From Pictodentalium vernedei (taxonomy: Eukaryota; Mollusca; Scaphopoda; Dentaliida; Dentaliidae), in contig CM062297.1 in the NCBI GenBank assembly GCA_031216915.1, forward strand, positions 175,512,356 through 175,576,355: a DNA stretch of 64,000 nt, in the 5' to 3' direction. A model generated the notes under the pieces. That model made no database searches. It was not told where the DNA came from and saw only the letters and a list, made by a program, of their open reading frames with translations. Made by a program: the position numbers and the translations under genes. Shown here one piece after another: positions 1 to 11,990 of this stretch (position 1 is the first letter of the stretch; the number at the start of each line of letters is the position of its first letter).

Positions 1-641
1 TTTATTTAATGCTCAGGCATCAATTCACGCTGAAAAATTAAGTCATATTCCCCTGTCGGTCGGCAAAACGAAATATCAAAATGATATTTAGAAATCGATA
101 TTTCATCGTAGGTTCGGATGACGAATCACATGTACTTTAAACGAGTCAGCACATCAGTAATGAATTCCAGAGTCCCAAATACAAACGAATTCGAATAATT
201 GATATTGACAGTGACTAAATCAATTCATTAAATCAGCGGTTTCAAAGTTTGACTTTCTCATTCACCTTCCAGCGAAAAGCCGAAATCACTTTCAAATTTC
301 TTCAGTTCAACTTCACACGTCTTCAGTGCATTGAGTTCAAAAAAAATAAAATGACGTGTCTTGTTATTGAAAATAAGAAAGTGGTGTTTTTTGTTATTGT
401 TCTATTTCTTCGAAACACATTGCGATTATTTCAATTCGCCAGCCTTGGTAAATCGTAAAGTTAGGGGAGAAATAAGACGGGACTACTTTTTGTGCGGATA
501 TTCACACATTCCAATGGTTGGAGTTTGGTTGTTGTAATTTTTGTATGGACGCCGGTTCGGCACATAAATTTTGCGCCTTAATGGCAAATAAAGGCCACAA
601 ATTGGAGAGTTTGTAGTCGTAGAGCATTAAATAGAAAGAAA
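1..641. other. No recognisable feature
   Basis: AT-rich sequence with only short chance reading frames. I see no gene, repeat boundary or RNA. Confidence 0.5.
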
Positions 642-796
642 ATTCACGAAAATTTGATGAATACCGAAAATATCTCGTTCGTGGCTACAAGAAATATGAG
701 GATCTTCACTCGCGACTGCGTCGCTCGTGAAGATCCTCATATTTCTTTGTAGCCACTCACGAGATATTTTCGGTATTCATCAAATTTTCGTGAATA
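642..796. repeat. Foldback (long hairpin) repeat
   Basis: Two arms of roughly 70 bp are near-perfect reverse complements around a short centre near 715-725. The outer ends are TTCACGAAAATTTGATGA and its complement, and the inner part includes GATCTTCACT / CGTGAAGATC. It contains no coding frame. The shape suits a foldback MITE or a palindromic short repeat. No target-site duplication was identified, so the superfamily is unknown. Confidence 0.75.
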
Positions 797-3060
797 TCCT
801 CTATTTACTTCACGGAGTTAAAATCAACATTAAATTTCACTTCATGGAACTGAAATCTTAGACATCATCGTACTCATGGTATCGAATATAAAGGTGAAAG
901 AATTATGAAAATCTGACTTCAAACACCCTACATATGACGTTAATACTACCGGTCCTCTTATTTCATCATTTAAGCCATTTTAGACAGTTTTCAGTAAAAA
1001 TGCTATCTTGGGATTCACATAGCCCCGTATTGATAAGCGATACAGCTATCAAACCTCACAGAGAGTTTTACGGTTATTTGAAAATGTTAACTGTTATTTT
1101 TTCATTTCAAATTTAAGCACCCGATGTCAGCGATGAAAATTTTACGTTTTTTTCTGTGCCTTTTACTTTCAATCTCATTTCCAGCCCCAGCCTTTCGAAA
1201 TTTTGGAACGGTAATCTCCGCAAAAAACACATATCTGAAAATGTATTGCCGTCCTTGGAAATCCTCAACAGTTATACCCAAACGTTGAGGTGACGTCATA
1301 GGAGTGTCATATGGTCGAAAATTAAATGACGTCGGATTTTACTGAAATTTTAGTATGCGGTAGGGCTCACAAAATTAGAAGATATTGGATTGGGGAGGGG
1401 GTAGATTTTGCACAATTTGACGTTTTTTCACCTCAAAGTTTAGCCTATTTATCACATATTTCATTAAGATCGGGTGACGGGGTATGCTTTATTGTGCGGC
1501 TTAGTACGACTACATTGTTGGAGCGTTCGGTGCTGGAAATGCGGCATTCCTGGATATGCGAGTTCTAACATGTCCCAAACATTCAAATCAATAGCATGAA
1601 ATTTTGAGAAGTTTTTTAAACATTCTTTTTTATAAACGTGTGTTAATACATTTATATGCTTCAAGATTTTTTTACCATATCCATTTGATTTTTTAACGAA
1701 AATTATTGAAGACCAACAGCTTTTCAATTGTTGGCATTTATAAATGTTATGCCATTTAAATTTAAATGCTTTAAAATTAAAACTACCCATTTCATTTAAA
1801 TGATCATACGTCATTCAATTGCTTGAACAGTGTTGAAATTATTACGTCATACCGATTTAATTTTTGAATCATCTGCTACCTCAATTGGTGGGGGATTACG
1901 CCATTCAATTGTTTGAAATTTATCGAACATAATAGGGGGGTGGGGTGATGGGTTGGTGCGCACTACGTCATACCAATTAAAATTAAAATTTTATTGATAA
2001 AAATTAAATTTTTCAAACATTTACTCCTTCGCCTTTCCCCATGACCTCCTTCGACCCCCTACCCGGTGAAGGTGCGAGCCTATACTGTACCTTCACCGGT
2101 CAATCCCAATAGAGTTATGCATCTCCTGCTACGTTTCACAGACAAATCGCGCTTACAGTTTTCAACCTTCGCTCACGAAATTTGACACACTCTTTAACGG
2201 TTAAAGTCGCTTCCCAGTGGTGGAGCCCTTTTTTTATTTTCTAGCTTTATCCAAAACATTACGCAATTTACGCGTTTTTACGCAATTTACGTAATTTTTA
2301 ATTTAGGCCTCATTTCTGTCATCGTTCAGAGAAACGCTCTTTTTCTCAAACACACCCTTCCGTATAAATAATATACGCAGCTTTGAGATTTCACACACTA
2401 CTATCTGCATGGCGCCTCTATTAAATGCAATTGTTAGATTTTCATATTTCGACTTTTCGTCAATTTGACGGCTTTTGCATAAAAGTTTAATATCTGCCAC
2501 ATTACTGAGCGCTTACTATTGAATTTTTGCAAATTTACACCTCGACAAATACCATATCTACAAATACAATCAATCTCCAGCAGACGACAAATTCGTCTGA
2601 GAACGCCGTTCTGATGACGTTGGGGCGTCAACGTCGTACAATTATACTTTACGTGAAATTTTAGTATAATATATAGAGAGTAATCGCTTGACTGGACTGG
2701 TTACGTGAAATAATTCATGGACTGTGAGGGACGTTGTACAAACACGAGTGTGCGAATGCGCGCGAGTGTTTTACAAGATAGTCCCTCGCCCCGAGGACAT
2801 AATTTTATCATTTTTCCTTCGTGTTTTTATTAATGAATCGAATTAAACCGAACACAGTGGCATTGACAGCACTGCTCCGGCCCTCTAAACATCCGAATTA
2901 TCCGGAATCGCCTGATATACTCGTAGATGGTATTTATTTTCTCTCTTGCTGATTCTTATGTGCTACGTAGTATTCACTCACTGAGAGTTGCTGAAAAGTT
3001 GTTCGTATAAAGTATCTAATAATCAGAAATAAATATCCCACTTCTTTTGTGCCTGAATTC
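797..3060. other. Gene-free AT-rich stretch
   Basis: Only short frames without recognisable domains. There are scattered ACGTCAT-containing segments at 1280-1980 but no clear repeat unit. No feature can be supported. Confidence 0.4.
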
Positions 3061-3062
3061 TA

Positions 3063-3063
3063 C

Positions 3064-3096
<33 letters not shown>

Positions 3097-3104
3097 ACAC
3101 ACTT
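3063..3104. repeat. Poly-C and CA microsatellite
   Basis: A run of about 18 C is followed directly by an AC dinucleotide run. Similar poly-C tracts occur near 6090, 28640, 35560 and 45430. Confidence 0.9.
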
Positions 3105-3189
3105 GATAGCTCTTCTTATATAAAGAACAACATAAATATTGAGGTTATTGGGAAGCGATAATGAAAGGTATTGGGCCATTGACCTGTGT

Positions 3190-3480
3190 CACACTTGATA
3201 CCAAGAGGCTACGGATTCGAAAATGTTCTATTGTATTGTGTTCCTGTGCAACACAGTTCTCGATTACTTTATGGGAACACCATGGAAAGGTGTGCTAAGG
3301 CATACTGCTCACCGATTGTGTGCATACCTTCAACCAATGCTAACTCAAGTTGGTACTTTGAGAAGTCTCAGACTGTGCAAAGTACTACCTTGAGTTAGAC
3401 TGTCTGACAGTTACTTGCCATTGTTTGGTGGTTATCTCTGGGTGCTAGGACTTTCATTTGTAAAACTGTCCAATACCGCC
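3190..3480 (+). mobile_element. Degenerate tRNA-derived SINE copy
   Basis: The stretch GTGCTAAGGCATACTGCTCA and the later GTCTGACAGTTACTTGCCAT align by eye with the body of the better preserved SINE at 43845-44185 and with copies at 15190 and 15750. The tRNA-like head is too eroded to assign. It is an old copy of a SINE family repeated through the window. Confidence 0.5.
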
Positions 3481-3672
3481 CTCCAGGCATGGCATTTTTC
3501 CCCTTATAATCTATATGTACTTATCCCAGCTCAGTCTGAGTGATTTCAGGTAATTCTGAGTAACTCGAATGTTTAGGAGGGCTCCACTGCTCTCATGTCA
3601 AATGCAAAATGTTTCCATTTCTATGCAAGCCTTAAAACTTCACGAAATTGAGGAGAAAACTTTGTATTTCAA

Positions 3673-5140
3673 TTATTGTTCATCTGCACAAAGCTCTTCA
3701 TCTGATGAATCAATCAGTGGTAAAATCCTTCTCCGTTTTCCTGGTACAACATGGGATAAGCTTACTAGTGATGGACTGAAGTCATGTCCGTGATACAAAT
3801 TGAAAGTGCATCCAGATTTGTTAGTGTTCCCACTGAAAATGGCTTCCATTTTATTCTGCGAACTTGCCACATTAGTAATGCTAGCACTGGCCTGAGACTG
3901 CTGACTCATCGAAATATTTTGCTGACTGCTGGGAAAATTATCATTGCTACGTGCTGGAATACTGGGTAAGCTGTGTGTCGAAGTTGGAACAACCGTATTA
4001 TCCGGCAACACTCGTTTCATCAATGAACACGAAATAACTTTTTGCTGTTTATCGTTAAGTCTACTATAGTTGTTCACGCTCCCTACATTTTTATGCCCAC
4101 TGATCTGAATAGTGAGTGCAGTTTGCTGGAAGTCCCATATCATTGCATTTTTGCGTTAAATGCTTCCTGATGCTGTGGTTGGTGAGATGTCTCGAGTTGT
4201 CATTTTTTTTTCACAATTCACCCTCATTGTTTTCATCAGTCCATATATATGGTTTATACCCATTGCACAGTTCTTGAACCACAGAGCTTTCGGCTCACCA
4301 TCACGTGCATGATTGATTCCTAAGAAAAATGGAGCTTCAATGTGATTCATTGTTGCTGGGCGATGTTCAATGTAGATTTTATAAGCTTTTACAGGACATT
4401 TGGAGGGATCGTCTCGATTATTCGAAGCGCGTGACTTGAACTTCCTCACATTCTTGGGATTAGCACCAGTTTTGTTTGTCGCTCTCGTTTATGTTCCAGG
4501 TACTCGTCACCATCTTCGTCTTTGTCAAGTACTCTATCAAACTGCTTTGTTAGAATGGCTAAATAATGGAGTTTTGTTCCCGGTGTGGTTATAGCCACTG
4601 AACCGCAAGTGTCTTTCCAGACTAAACATAAATCCTCGAATTGTCGCTGGCTCGTAGTCATCCCCATCATCTTTTTTCACCACTGTCAAAATATTACCAA
4701 ATAAAAGGTCCAACTTTTCTGGTTCCATAGATTCAGGACCATCAGTCACTCCCTGCTTTTAACAAAATAACTTGAACAGTCTCATGTCACGTTCTGTTTT
4801 TTCCTGGTATTGGGATTCTCCTGTTCAATGATAAACATGTCCACATCTTTTTGTGAAACCTGCCCAAATCTAGAATTCGAAGTCACAGTTTTATTAGTCC
4901 TTTCACAAAAAGAAAAAAACCTTTCGATTCAGTTCGTTCCGGCGATGACCTTACTACAGTAGTACTTAAATCAGCTGCTTCGATGTCGGTGTACAAAAAT
5001 GAAGCATCCAAAAACCAGTTTGACTGATCGCCTCCTTCCTCCACAGAAATATTAGCTGAAGACACCGGGGATCCCGGCGCAGGTAAATCATCAAAGTCCG
5101 AAAGCAAGAGATACTTCCTGAATTCATCAATATCGCTCAT
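3673..5140 (-). pseudogene. Crypton-type tyrosine recombinase (DUF3504-like), broken
   Basis: Minus-strand frames read in order as one protein. First comes an acidic N-terminus starting at 5140 (MSDIDEFRKYLL). A core-binding-like block follows at 4750-4540 (YEPATIRGFMFSLERHLR), then a middle block (ALWFKNCAMGINHIYGLMKTM, shown here only to its first part in function), and then the catalytic region near 4170 (HSIRKH, the HxxR motif) and 4110 (QISGHKNVGSVNNYS, the GH and following tyrosine). This order is typical of Crypton recombinases and the host genes derived from them. At least three frameshifts and an internal stop separate the pieces. No flanking Crypton ends were recognised. A domesticated host gene with introns is the alternative, but a shift falls inside the catalytic core, which argues for a relic. 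Confidence 0.72.
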
Positions 5141-5715
5141 TTTCGATTGTTTACAAATACCAGATGACAGTTTAAACCACGCGCTTTGTGAAAAAAATAG
5201 CTGTAAATAGTTCCGGTGGAGACGGATCTTACAGCTATCAATCACTGTAACGATGTGCTTTATTTGACATAATTCACTTGTTAAGTTATCGTTTATAATC
5301 AAACCCGGAAATCCCAGTAAATCACACTTTGGAAAGTAATAAAGAGCTCGAAAACAAAAGATAGCTGTTTTGTATTTTCAATTTAACGTCACTTTCGACG
5401 TTTCTACGCCACTTTAAGTTTTTAACCCCCTCCACTCACATTTTGTGAGCAACCCATACAGCTGAAACTACAACTGATACCCCTTTAATATTTTACATAG
5501 TCCAAGAGAAATAAATTAAGTGATGTCTTGTCATATTTGAATTCACATTGTTGATCAATGTTACGCTATGACGAAATTCCCACCGGCGGTCGGAAAATGT
5601 CAAAATTAAATTTCATGACACGAAGTTGAAATTCTAGGTCATGATTGTACTCATGGTCCCAAATACTAAGTTGAAAGGTTTTTCAAAATCTGACTTCAGA
5701 TACTGGAAATATGAA

Positions 5716-5967
5716 TTAACCCTTTACCTAACATGAAAAGCAGACGACACTTGCAAAAAAAAAATCTTGAATAACTAATTTTTTTCATTTTTTGTCTCAA
5801 AAACATAGGTTATGACCCCTCGTTGGAACGAGCTCGACGAGCTCGTTCCAACGAGGGGTCATAACCTATGTTTTTGAGACAAAAAATGAAAAGATAATAA
5901 AAATTCATTGGCGATTTTTGAGAATCGCGCTGGCCGGTTTTGGCCGTTACGTTGGGTAAAGGGTTAA
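5716..5967. mobile_element. Palindromic TTAA-flanked MITE (piggyBac type), copy 1
   Basis: The unit is bounded by TTAA at 5716-5719 and 5964-5967. Its ends are CCCTTTACC and GGTAAAGGG, and its centre is a perfect hairpin with arms of about 55 bp meeting near 5840 (GGAACGAGCTCG / CGAGCTCGTTCC). TTAA target duplications with CCC-type ends are the hallmark of piggyBac elements. No transposase lies inside, so it is non-autonomous. A second decayed right end (GGTAAAGGATTAA) follows near 5990, suggesting nested insertion. Confidence 0.75.
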
Positions 5968-7081
5968 ACAACGTTTTGTCGTTATGTTTGGTAAAGGATT
6001 AATATTAACCCATTGTTCTGCCGATGAAAGTTCGTGTTCCATACACACAGATATACGGATAGACAATATCCCCATACATGAATTCTGTAACCCCCCCCCC
6101 CCCCCCGAAATTATGTACTATTAGTTACTGAAAGCCGAGGGAAATAGGAATCTCAGAAGGGTAGTACACTTCCGTACACCCGGCTGAAACACCGTGTGAC
6201 GAATTTATTATTCTGCCCTTTCGGTGTGTCGAGTTCTGTTTTATTATATAATCCACAAACGGCATTCGAGTACATTGATAAAAAAATTGAGAAACCTTAA
6301 TAAAAAAAAAATGAGAAACTAAAAGAAACACATGTTTCTTTATTATTCAACAAGAACAATAAAACTTCGCAAAGGAAAAGTTGAAACCTAAAACAACTTG
6401 AAAATGTCAACCGGTAAATTTGTTATTAATATCTCTTCGTCGGAATGACAAGCAAAGCGTTTAAGAGACATTTTGAAAAGCAGACGAAAGAATTATATTT
6501 GATTTGGAGTTATTTCCCTTCGATTGAAACCAAGCATTTGGGAGACTTCAGTTCAAGGGCACTGGGAAATGACGCGTCTTTATTATTGTGTGACACAAGT
6601 TGATTATTCGTGTTTTATTCGATAGAGTAGGACACTGTGCGTCATGGAGTGTGGGAACACTATATTCACACTTGTACAACTGCTGTAATAAGTTTCAGGG
6701 AAGAGACAATTCATATAATCCGTGTAGTGTAATGTAGAAAAACCACAACAGAATCCCTCTTCTCGACAGTAAAATCAAATGCTGAGGGTATGTAAACATG
6801 TCTTATTTCAAGTGTTAGGAATATTCTCATGAAACAATATTGTTCTCATTTTGTTTGTGAGTCGGAATGTTTATTATTACTGACGAAAATATTTGAGGCG
6901 ATGGGTGAAAGGGAAATCCGCGAAGTGTATAATAGAATATATGTACAGTCCGTTTAGATGTCACGTGACATTCCCACTGCACCCCGTTGAACTTCGTACA
7001 CCCAGTTGGAGTTTAACGTACCGTACTGGATGCATTGGTTATTGGCCAATCAGGAAGCTTGTATAATTTTAAAAAGGTAAT
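5968..7081. other. No recognisable gene
   Basis: AT-rich sequence with a poly-C tract near 6090-6106. Nothing else can be supported. Confidence 0.4.
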
Positions 7082-7255
7082 AAATGCTATTATGGCTTGT
7101 AAGTTAGCACAATGAGAACAGATACAAACATCGACAGGAGTAGCATTTTGCGAAGAACCTGGAGTTACAAATGCTATTATGGCTTGTAAGTTAGCACAAT
7201 GAGAACAGATACAAACATCGACAGGAGTAGCATTTTGCGAAGAACCTGGAGTTAC
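7082..7255. repeat. Recent 87-bp tandem duplication
   Basis: The 87 bp beginning AAATGCTATTATGGCTTG at 7082 are repeated without an evident difference from 7169. The copies abut exactly. The short open frame across copy two has no recognisable domain. Confidence 0.9.
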
Positions 7256-7849
7256 AAACTAAGAAGAGATACATCTTACCTCCCATTTGCCAAAGTTTAC
7301 ACTGATTGGATTTGGTATGTTTATAATTTTCAGCCCAAATTTAATGTGGTTAGTGTTCAATTCAGACGAGGTTTTAAGATGTAACTGTTGACTGAAACAA
7401 ATAAGAACAACTGATAACAAAGAACTTCCGATGATTTTCCGATGTCAAATTTTGTCAACGCTCAACCTGCCATCAGTCTGTGTAGCCAGAGGGTATCGTG
7501 CTTGATCATACAAAGCAGCGAACCAATTATAAGAACCTGAAAAACAGTAAATTCTAATCTGCGTGAAAATGGTGAAAGCATCAGAAATAAACTCTACAGA
7601 AAGAGAATTTTTGGAAACCTATTTGCGGATTAAAATATCTTTAAAGTAACCAGAAATAGTGTTTTCTTTTTTTTCTCAAACAGCATTTAAAGATTTTCAT
7701 ACAGGAATCTGAATTTTTTTTTCGAGAAACCAGACATAACTACTGTGCACAAGAGTTAAGGTGTTCTATTACGGAATCAGAAATGGACATTTTTGGCTCC
7801 GTCCACTTTTCTGAGTGACAAAATACATGTATAAACTTAAATTTGTATA

Positions 7850-8390
7850 ACATGCAATTTCCAGCATTCGGGAAAAATGCTCTCAATTATACCTGGGTGG
7901 CCCCAGTGTATTTGACCCGCATTTTGAACCTTCATCGCGCTTCGACTCATTTTGTGTTGGTCCCAGGCCCATAGGTCATGCCTTGCTTGAGATAGGATCG
8001 TGAATCTCTTTCAAATTATGATAAATATACCCACATTTTGTATTGAAGTGATACATTTGTGAATTTTGGGAATGCTCTATAAAATGCAATTCCCAGCATT
8101 TCTGCACATACACTCAATGACTGACACATGACACACTCCAGTGACCTATACTAATATTTTGAACCTCAAGTGCTTACAAATACGTGTATGAAATTTGGGA
8201 ATGCATAAGGGGGCCATAAAATAAGATTTTCAGCAATTCTAAAAATGCACTCACTGACCCCAAGGTCACATTAGTGAGCTTGACCCATATTTTGAACCAC
8301 CATCGAGTTTCGACTTATTTGGTGTTGGTCCCTGGCCCATAGATCATGTCACGCTTGCGATCCGAGCGTGACTCTCTTTCAAAAATACCC
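7850..8390. repeat. Dispersed direct repeat, 2-3 units
   Basis: A ~140-bp block around 7880-8025, containing TTGGTCCCAGGCCCATAG, recurs with divergence around 8245-8385 (TTGGTCCCTGGCCCATAG). A partial third unit lies near 8100-8180. There are no coding features. The stretches 7256-7849 and 8391-8689 show nothing recognisable. Confidence 0.65.
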
Positions 8391-8689
8391 CTAGGAACAT
8401 CCCTAATGCCATAGGCGTCTAGGAAACATAGATGGCCGAGTAGCAGTGAAAGTCTACCCGTATGCTAGAAAGCAGTAACGAGGTATGAAGATTTCTTTTC
8501 GAACTAGTGTGCGGACAAGGAAGTGATGGGAAGTCAGAAAACTAGACGAATAGAAGAGAAAGGAAAAGAAAGAAAAAGAAATCATACAAACACAATAGTC
8601 TGCGTGTTTCACACAGAGAGATAACAATAGCGTTGGTGAAAATTGACTGGTGGGTGGAATCAAGTGTTTCAAATAAATTTGTTGTCAAC

Positions 8690-9720
8690 AGTGTCGTTGG
8701 TTGGCCCAGCCCGATTTTACGTTACAGAGTTATGGCCCTAAATTTATCAACTTTTACGAATTTTGAGCGCATTAGCGCAATAACTTGAACAAACGTTCTT
8801 CGATTTGACTAATATTTGCCATACAGGTCATTTCCCACTATATCTCAAGCGAGTTCGAAAACTGGCTCGGCCCAATTTTTCATGACAGAGTTGTGGGCCT
8901 TACAGTACAGTCGCCGTGGACTGGTCGTAATCCACGCGTGGGCAGTGATGTTCACGCATGCGTTTACCAGATAACAAAAATCATCATCAGCAAAATTGTA
9001 ATTAATGAAGCACCCGGTGCCTCATTAATTAAATATTTGATGATTTTTCCTATAATAAGTGTTTGGAATAAATAATATTATTGCCCACCCGTGAAAAGTG
9101 ACCAGTCCACTGCGGCCGTACTGTTATTACTCAATTTTACGAATTTTCAAATCGTTAGCGCAATTATTTGAACAAGAGTTCTCCGATTTGAATAATATAT
9201 GTTATACAGGTCAGGTGCAATTTTATCTCAAGCGAGTTCAAAAACTGGCCCGGCCTGAGTTTTAGTTGCAGAGTTAGGGGCCTTAATTAGTCATTTTTCG
9301 AATTTTGAGCTCGCTAGCGCAATAACTTGAACAAAAGTTCCTCGATTTCACTAATATTTGCCATAGAGGTCGTTTGCAATAATATCTCAAGCGAGTTCGA
9401 AAACTGTCCATGTCCGATTTTTCGTTACGGAGTTATGGGCTTTAATTAATCAATTTTTACTAGTTTTGAGCTCAGTGCAGAGTTATTGTCCTTAATTAGT
9501 CATTTTTTACGAAGTTTGAGCTAGTTAGCGCAATAATTTGAACAAATGTTCGCCGATTTGACTGATATTTGCTTACAGGTCTTCTACAATAATATCTTAA
9601 GCGAGTTTGAAAACTGGCCCGGTCTGATTTTTCCTTACAGAGTTATGGGGCTTAACTGAATAATTTTTTCGAATTCTGAATTTGTTAGCATGATAACTTG
9701 AACAAAGGTTCCAGATTTGA
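8690..9720. repeat. Degenerate ~165-bp tandem repeat
   Basis: At least five units share TTAGCGCAATAACTTGAACA followed by TATCTCAAGCGAGTTCGAAA. They occur at about 8765, 9140, 9305, 9515 and 9675, allowing for a MITE inserted between the first two. Units are roughly 70-90 percent alike by eye and non-coding. Confidence 0.8.
8903..9122. mobile_element. MITE with 24-bp TIRs and TTA target duplication
   Basis: The left end CAGTACAGTCGCCGTGGACT matches the complement of the right end, CAGTACGGCCGCAGTGGACT. TTA flanks both sides (8900-8902 and 9123-9125). The interior is itself partly palindromic (AATCATCATC ... GATGATTTTT) and has no transposase. The 3-bp duplication and CAGTA end suggest a cut-and-paste DNA transposon derivative, but the superfamily is not settled. 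It sits inside the ~165-bp tandem repeat. Confidence 0.72.
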
Positions 9721-10599
9721 CAACCGGCATATCATTGATAACCGGGTTATGGACATGCAACACTCTGCGATTACCATCACAACTCGGCGCCTGCATCTCC
9801 AATGCGCACCTCTTGTTATATTTATGCAAACATTCTCCCTAATATCCGGAAAATGCGAAAAATCATTTAATCATTCCAAAGTTATTCATTTTCGTTTTTA
9901 CAGCTTCAGAATGATCTTATTGATCAATTGCAAACATATATTCACCTCTCAAAGAATTTGGTTTAGTTTATTGATACCAAATGAGTATGGTTCATGGAAG
10001 AAAGTTATGTTTCCTCTATGCTGATCTTTCAATGACATTGTTCATTTAACATCACTCTCTCATTCGGCAGAAAGCAAGTAATATTCATTCACATCTTAAT
10101 CTTGTTGTCGAGCCGTGTCTGCAACAGCATTGTCACAGCATACATTGTCTCGGTGTGGTTGGCCATCAAACATCAAACCACTTGCACGCGTAACGACTGT
10201 TTCAAGGTTCATTCATTTTCACCAGGTTTTACCAACTGGTTTAAGAATAAGTGGTAATTTTGTTGTTTCCACATTGACGCAACTACACTTGCACGTTTTA
10301 TGCAACACTACTGACCATACGGTAGAAGGTTGCTTGGGTAAGTTTCCTTAACAATAATAACTCTTTGACCATCCACTGGTTTGTTGCCGTTCTCATATAG
10401 GAAGGCCATGATTAATTACCCTTGGAACTCCAAATGTTGATCCCACCCCGAGACTCTTCTCTCCTCCCAACACCCGGAAACAAACTGTTTAATGCTATCT
10501 CGTACTTCTTTCTTCCCAATTTAACTTATCATACTGACCCTATCCTTTGTATCACCCAATAATCACCCACCCCGCATTCCTCCATCCCGTTTCCCAATT
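9721..10599. other. No recognisable gene
   Basis: Short frames only, including one of 108 codons without recognisable features. No repeat or RNA is evident. Confidence 0.35.
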
Positions 10600-11990
10600 A
10601 TACTCCAAGTGAATCCTGTTCTGTCAGACTTATATTTTGGACATTCTAAGAGAAAGTGCGCCAGGATCTCCATTACTTCCACATTACACATTTGGCACTC
10701 CTTGTCACTATCTTTACCAATTTCCCACTACGCTCCAGAGACCTAGTTTGAAGAGCAGTGACCTGCAAGGTACGGCTCAAATGTTGGCTTCTTCTTATCA
10801 CCCAGGCCACCCAAAGACCTCTTTCCTCTGAACCATTCTCGTCAATTAAGGCCACAACCATCCATGACCGGCGGGTCTGTTACCTTAAGGTGTGACCCCC
10901 TCCTGAATCAGAGATATCTGTTGAATAGTTTACCATTCACCCTTTAACTTGCCCAACCCATCCTGTCTTAATATTGGAATCCCAGATATTCTGAAACTTT
11001 TTGCACCAACAGCTGTCAGTCAAGTCTATCCTTTCTTCGATCTTGATCCTCGTCCACTCAAGTTTCACCTTCTTTGCTCCCAGTGTTGCTGCATTGCTTG
11101 ACCCTGTTATCCGTCTACCTGCTTCATTCAGTCGAGTTTTGAAACTGTTTGCAACCTTCAGTTTAGAGATATCACTTCCGTACCCTGTGCTACAACTACA
11201 ATTTCCCAAATTGTTTCCCCCACAAAAACCTAATTGAAGCTATTCTCCCAACCACTTCTAGCTCACTAAAAATTCGCTAAACTTTCATACTTAGGTTGTT
11301 CGTGTAATTTTGATAGCTGCCATGAAGTTTATAATAACCAACAGATACTCGTGGGCACCTATCTCTCCCACACTAAGCAGTTTTCTGTCACCTTCTGGAA
11401 CAGAGAAATATTCAACACCTCACCTTCAAGTAGGCTCCGCCTTGCGGCCCACAGGTATAGCCTTGCTTTTGTTTTCATTCAGTTCGAGCTGCCATTTGTT
11501 CCCATTGTGTCCCAACAATTGTTAGCATTTCTCTAGTTACTCTTGTCAGCACAATTATGTTCATAAGAACCAGTCGATGCCCTTGAGTAAGACTAATTTC
11601 TTATAATTCTGACACTTACACCGTACAAACTGGAATCTTCAGGTCTCCAATATAAAATTGGTGAAAAGATACACCCCTTTTTAGGCTTATCTTCACAGGC
11701 AACCATTTTGTTGTAACTCTCACTGATCTCACTCCGCACATCCTTAAACAGTGCTTTCAAGATTCCAGTAAACTCACCCCTAAGCCACGTGTTTTCGCCT
11801 CATTCTCCACTCCCACCTCCGCTCATACACACCCTCGTATATGCTATTTTAACATCCCGACTCCTCATCAGCGTATGTTTCTCACTCGAGCAACCTTCCG
11901 ACATGTAGGTCTGTATTATTGCAAAAAATAAAACTTGCAAATCTACTGGATGTAGAAAATGCGATTGCCTCTGATTCATACACTTTAGAT
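10600..11990 (-). pseudogene. Degenerate non-LTR retrotransposon ORF2 fragment
   Basis: Minus-strand pieces look like the C-terminal half of a LINE reverse transcriptase. Near 11130 is KTRLNEAGRRITGSSNAATL, a typical post-RT segment. Near 10690-10620 a Cys-containing tail reads CQMCNVEVMEILAHFL-like, recalling the C-terminal zinc knuckle. Near 11690 is a stretch like an RT motif preceding the catalytic loop. Frames change repeatedly and no complete domain remains. Clade cannot be assigned and the limits are approximate. Confidence 0.45.

Noticed and set aside
1464-1814. Minus-strand 116-codon frame
   Set aside because: No domain, composition like surrounding AT-rich DNA, no supporting context.
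5780-5890. Hairpin as an intrinsic terminator
   Set aside because: TTAA borders and copies elsewhere show it belongs to a transposable element.
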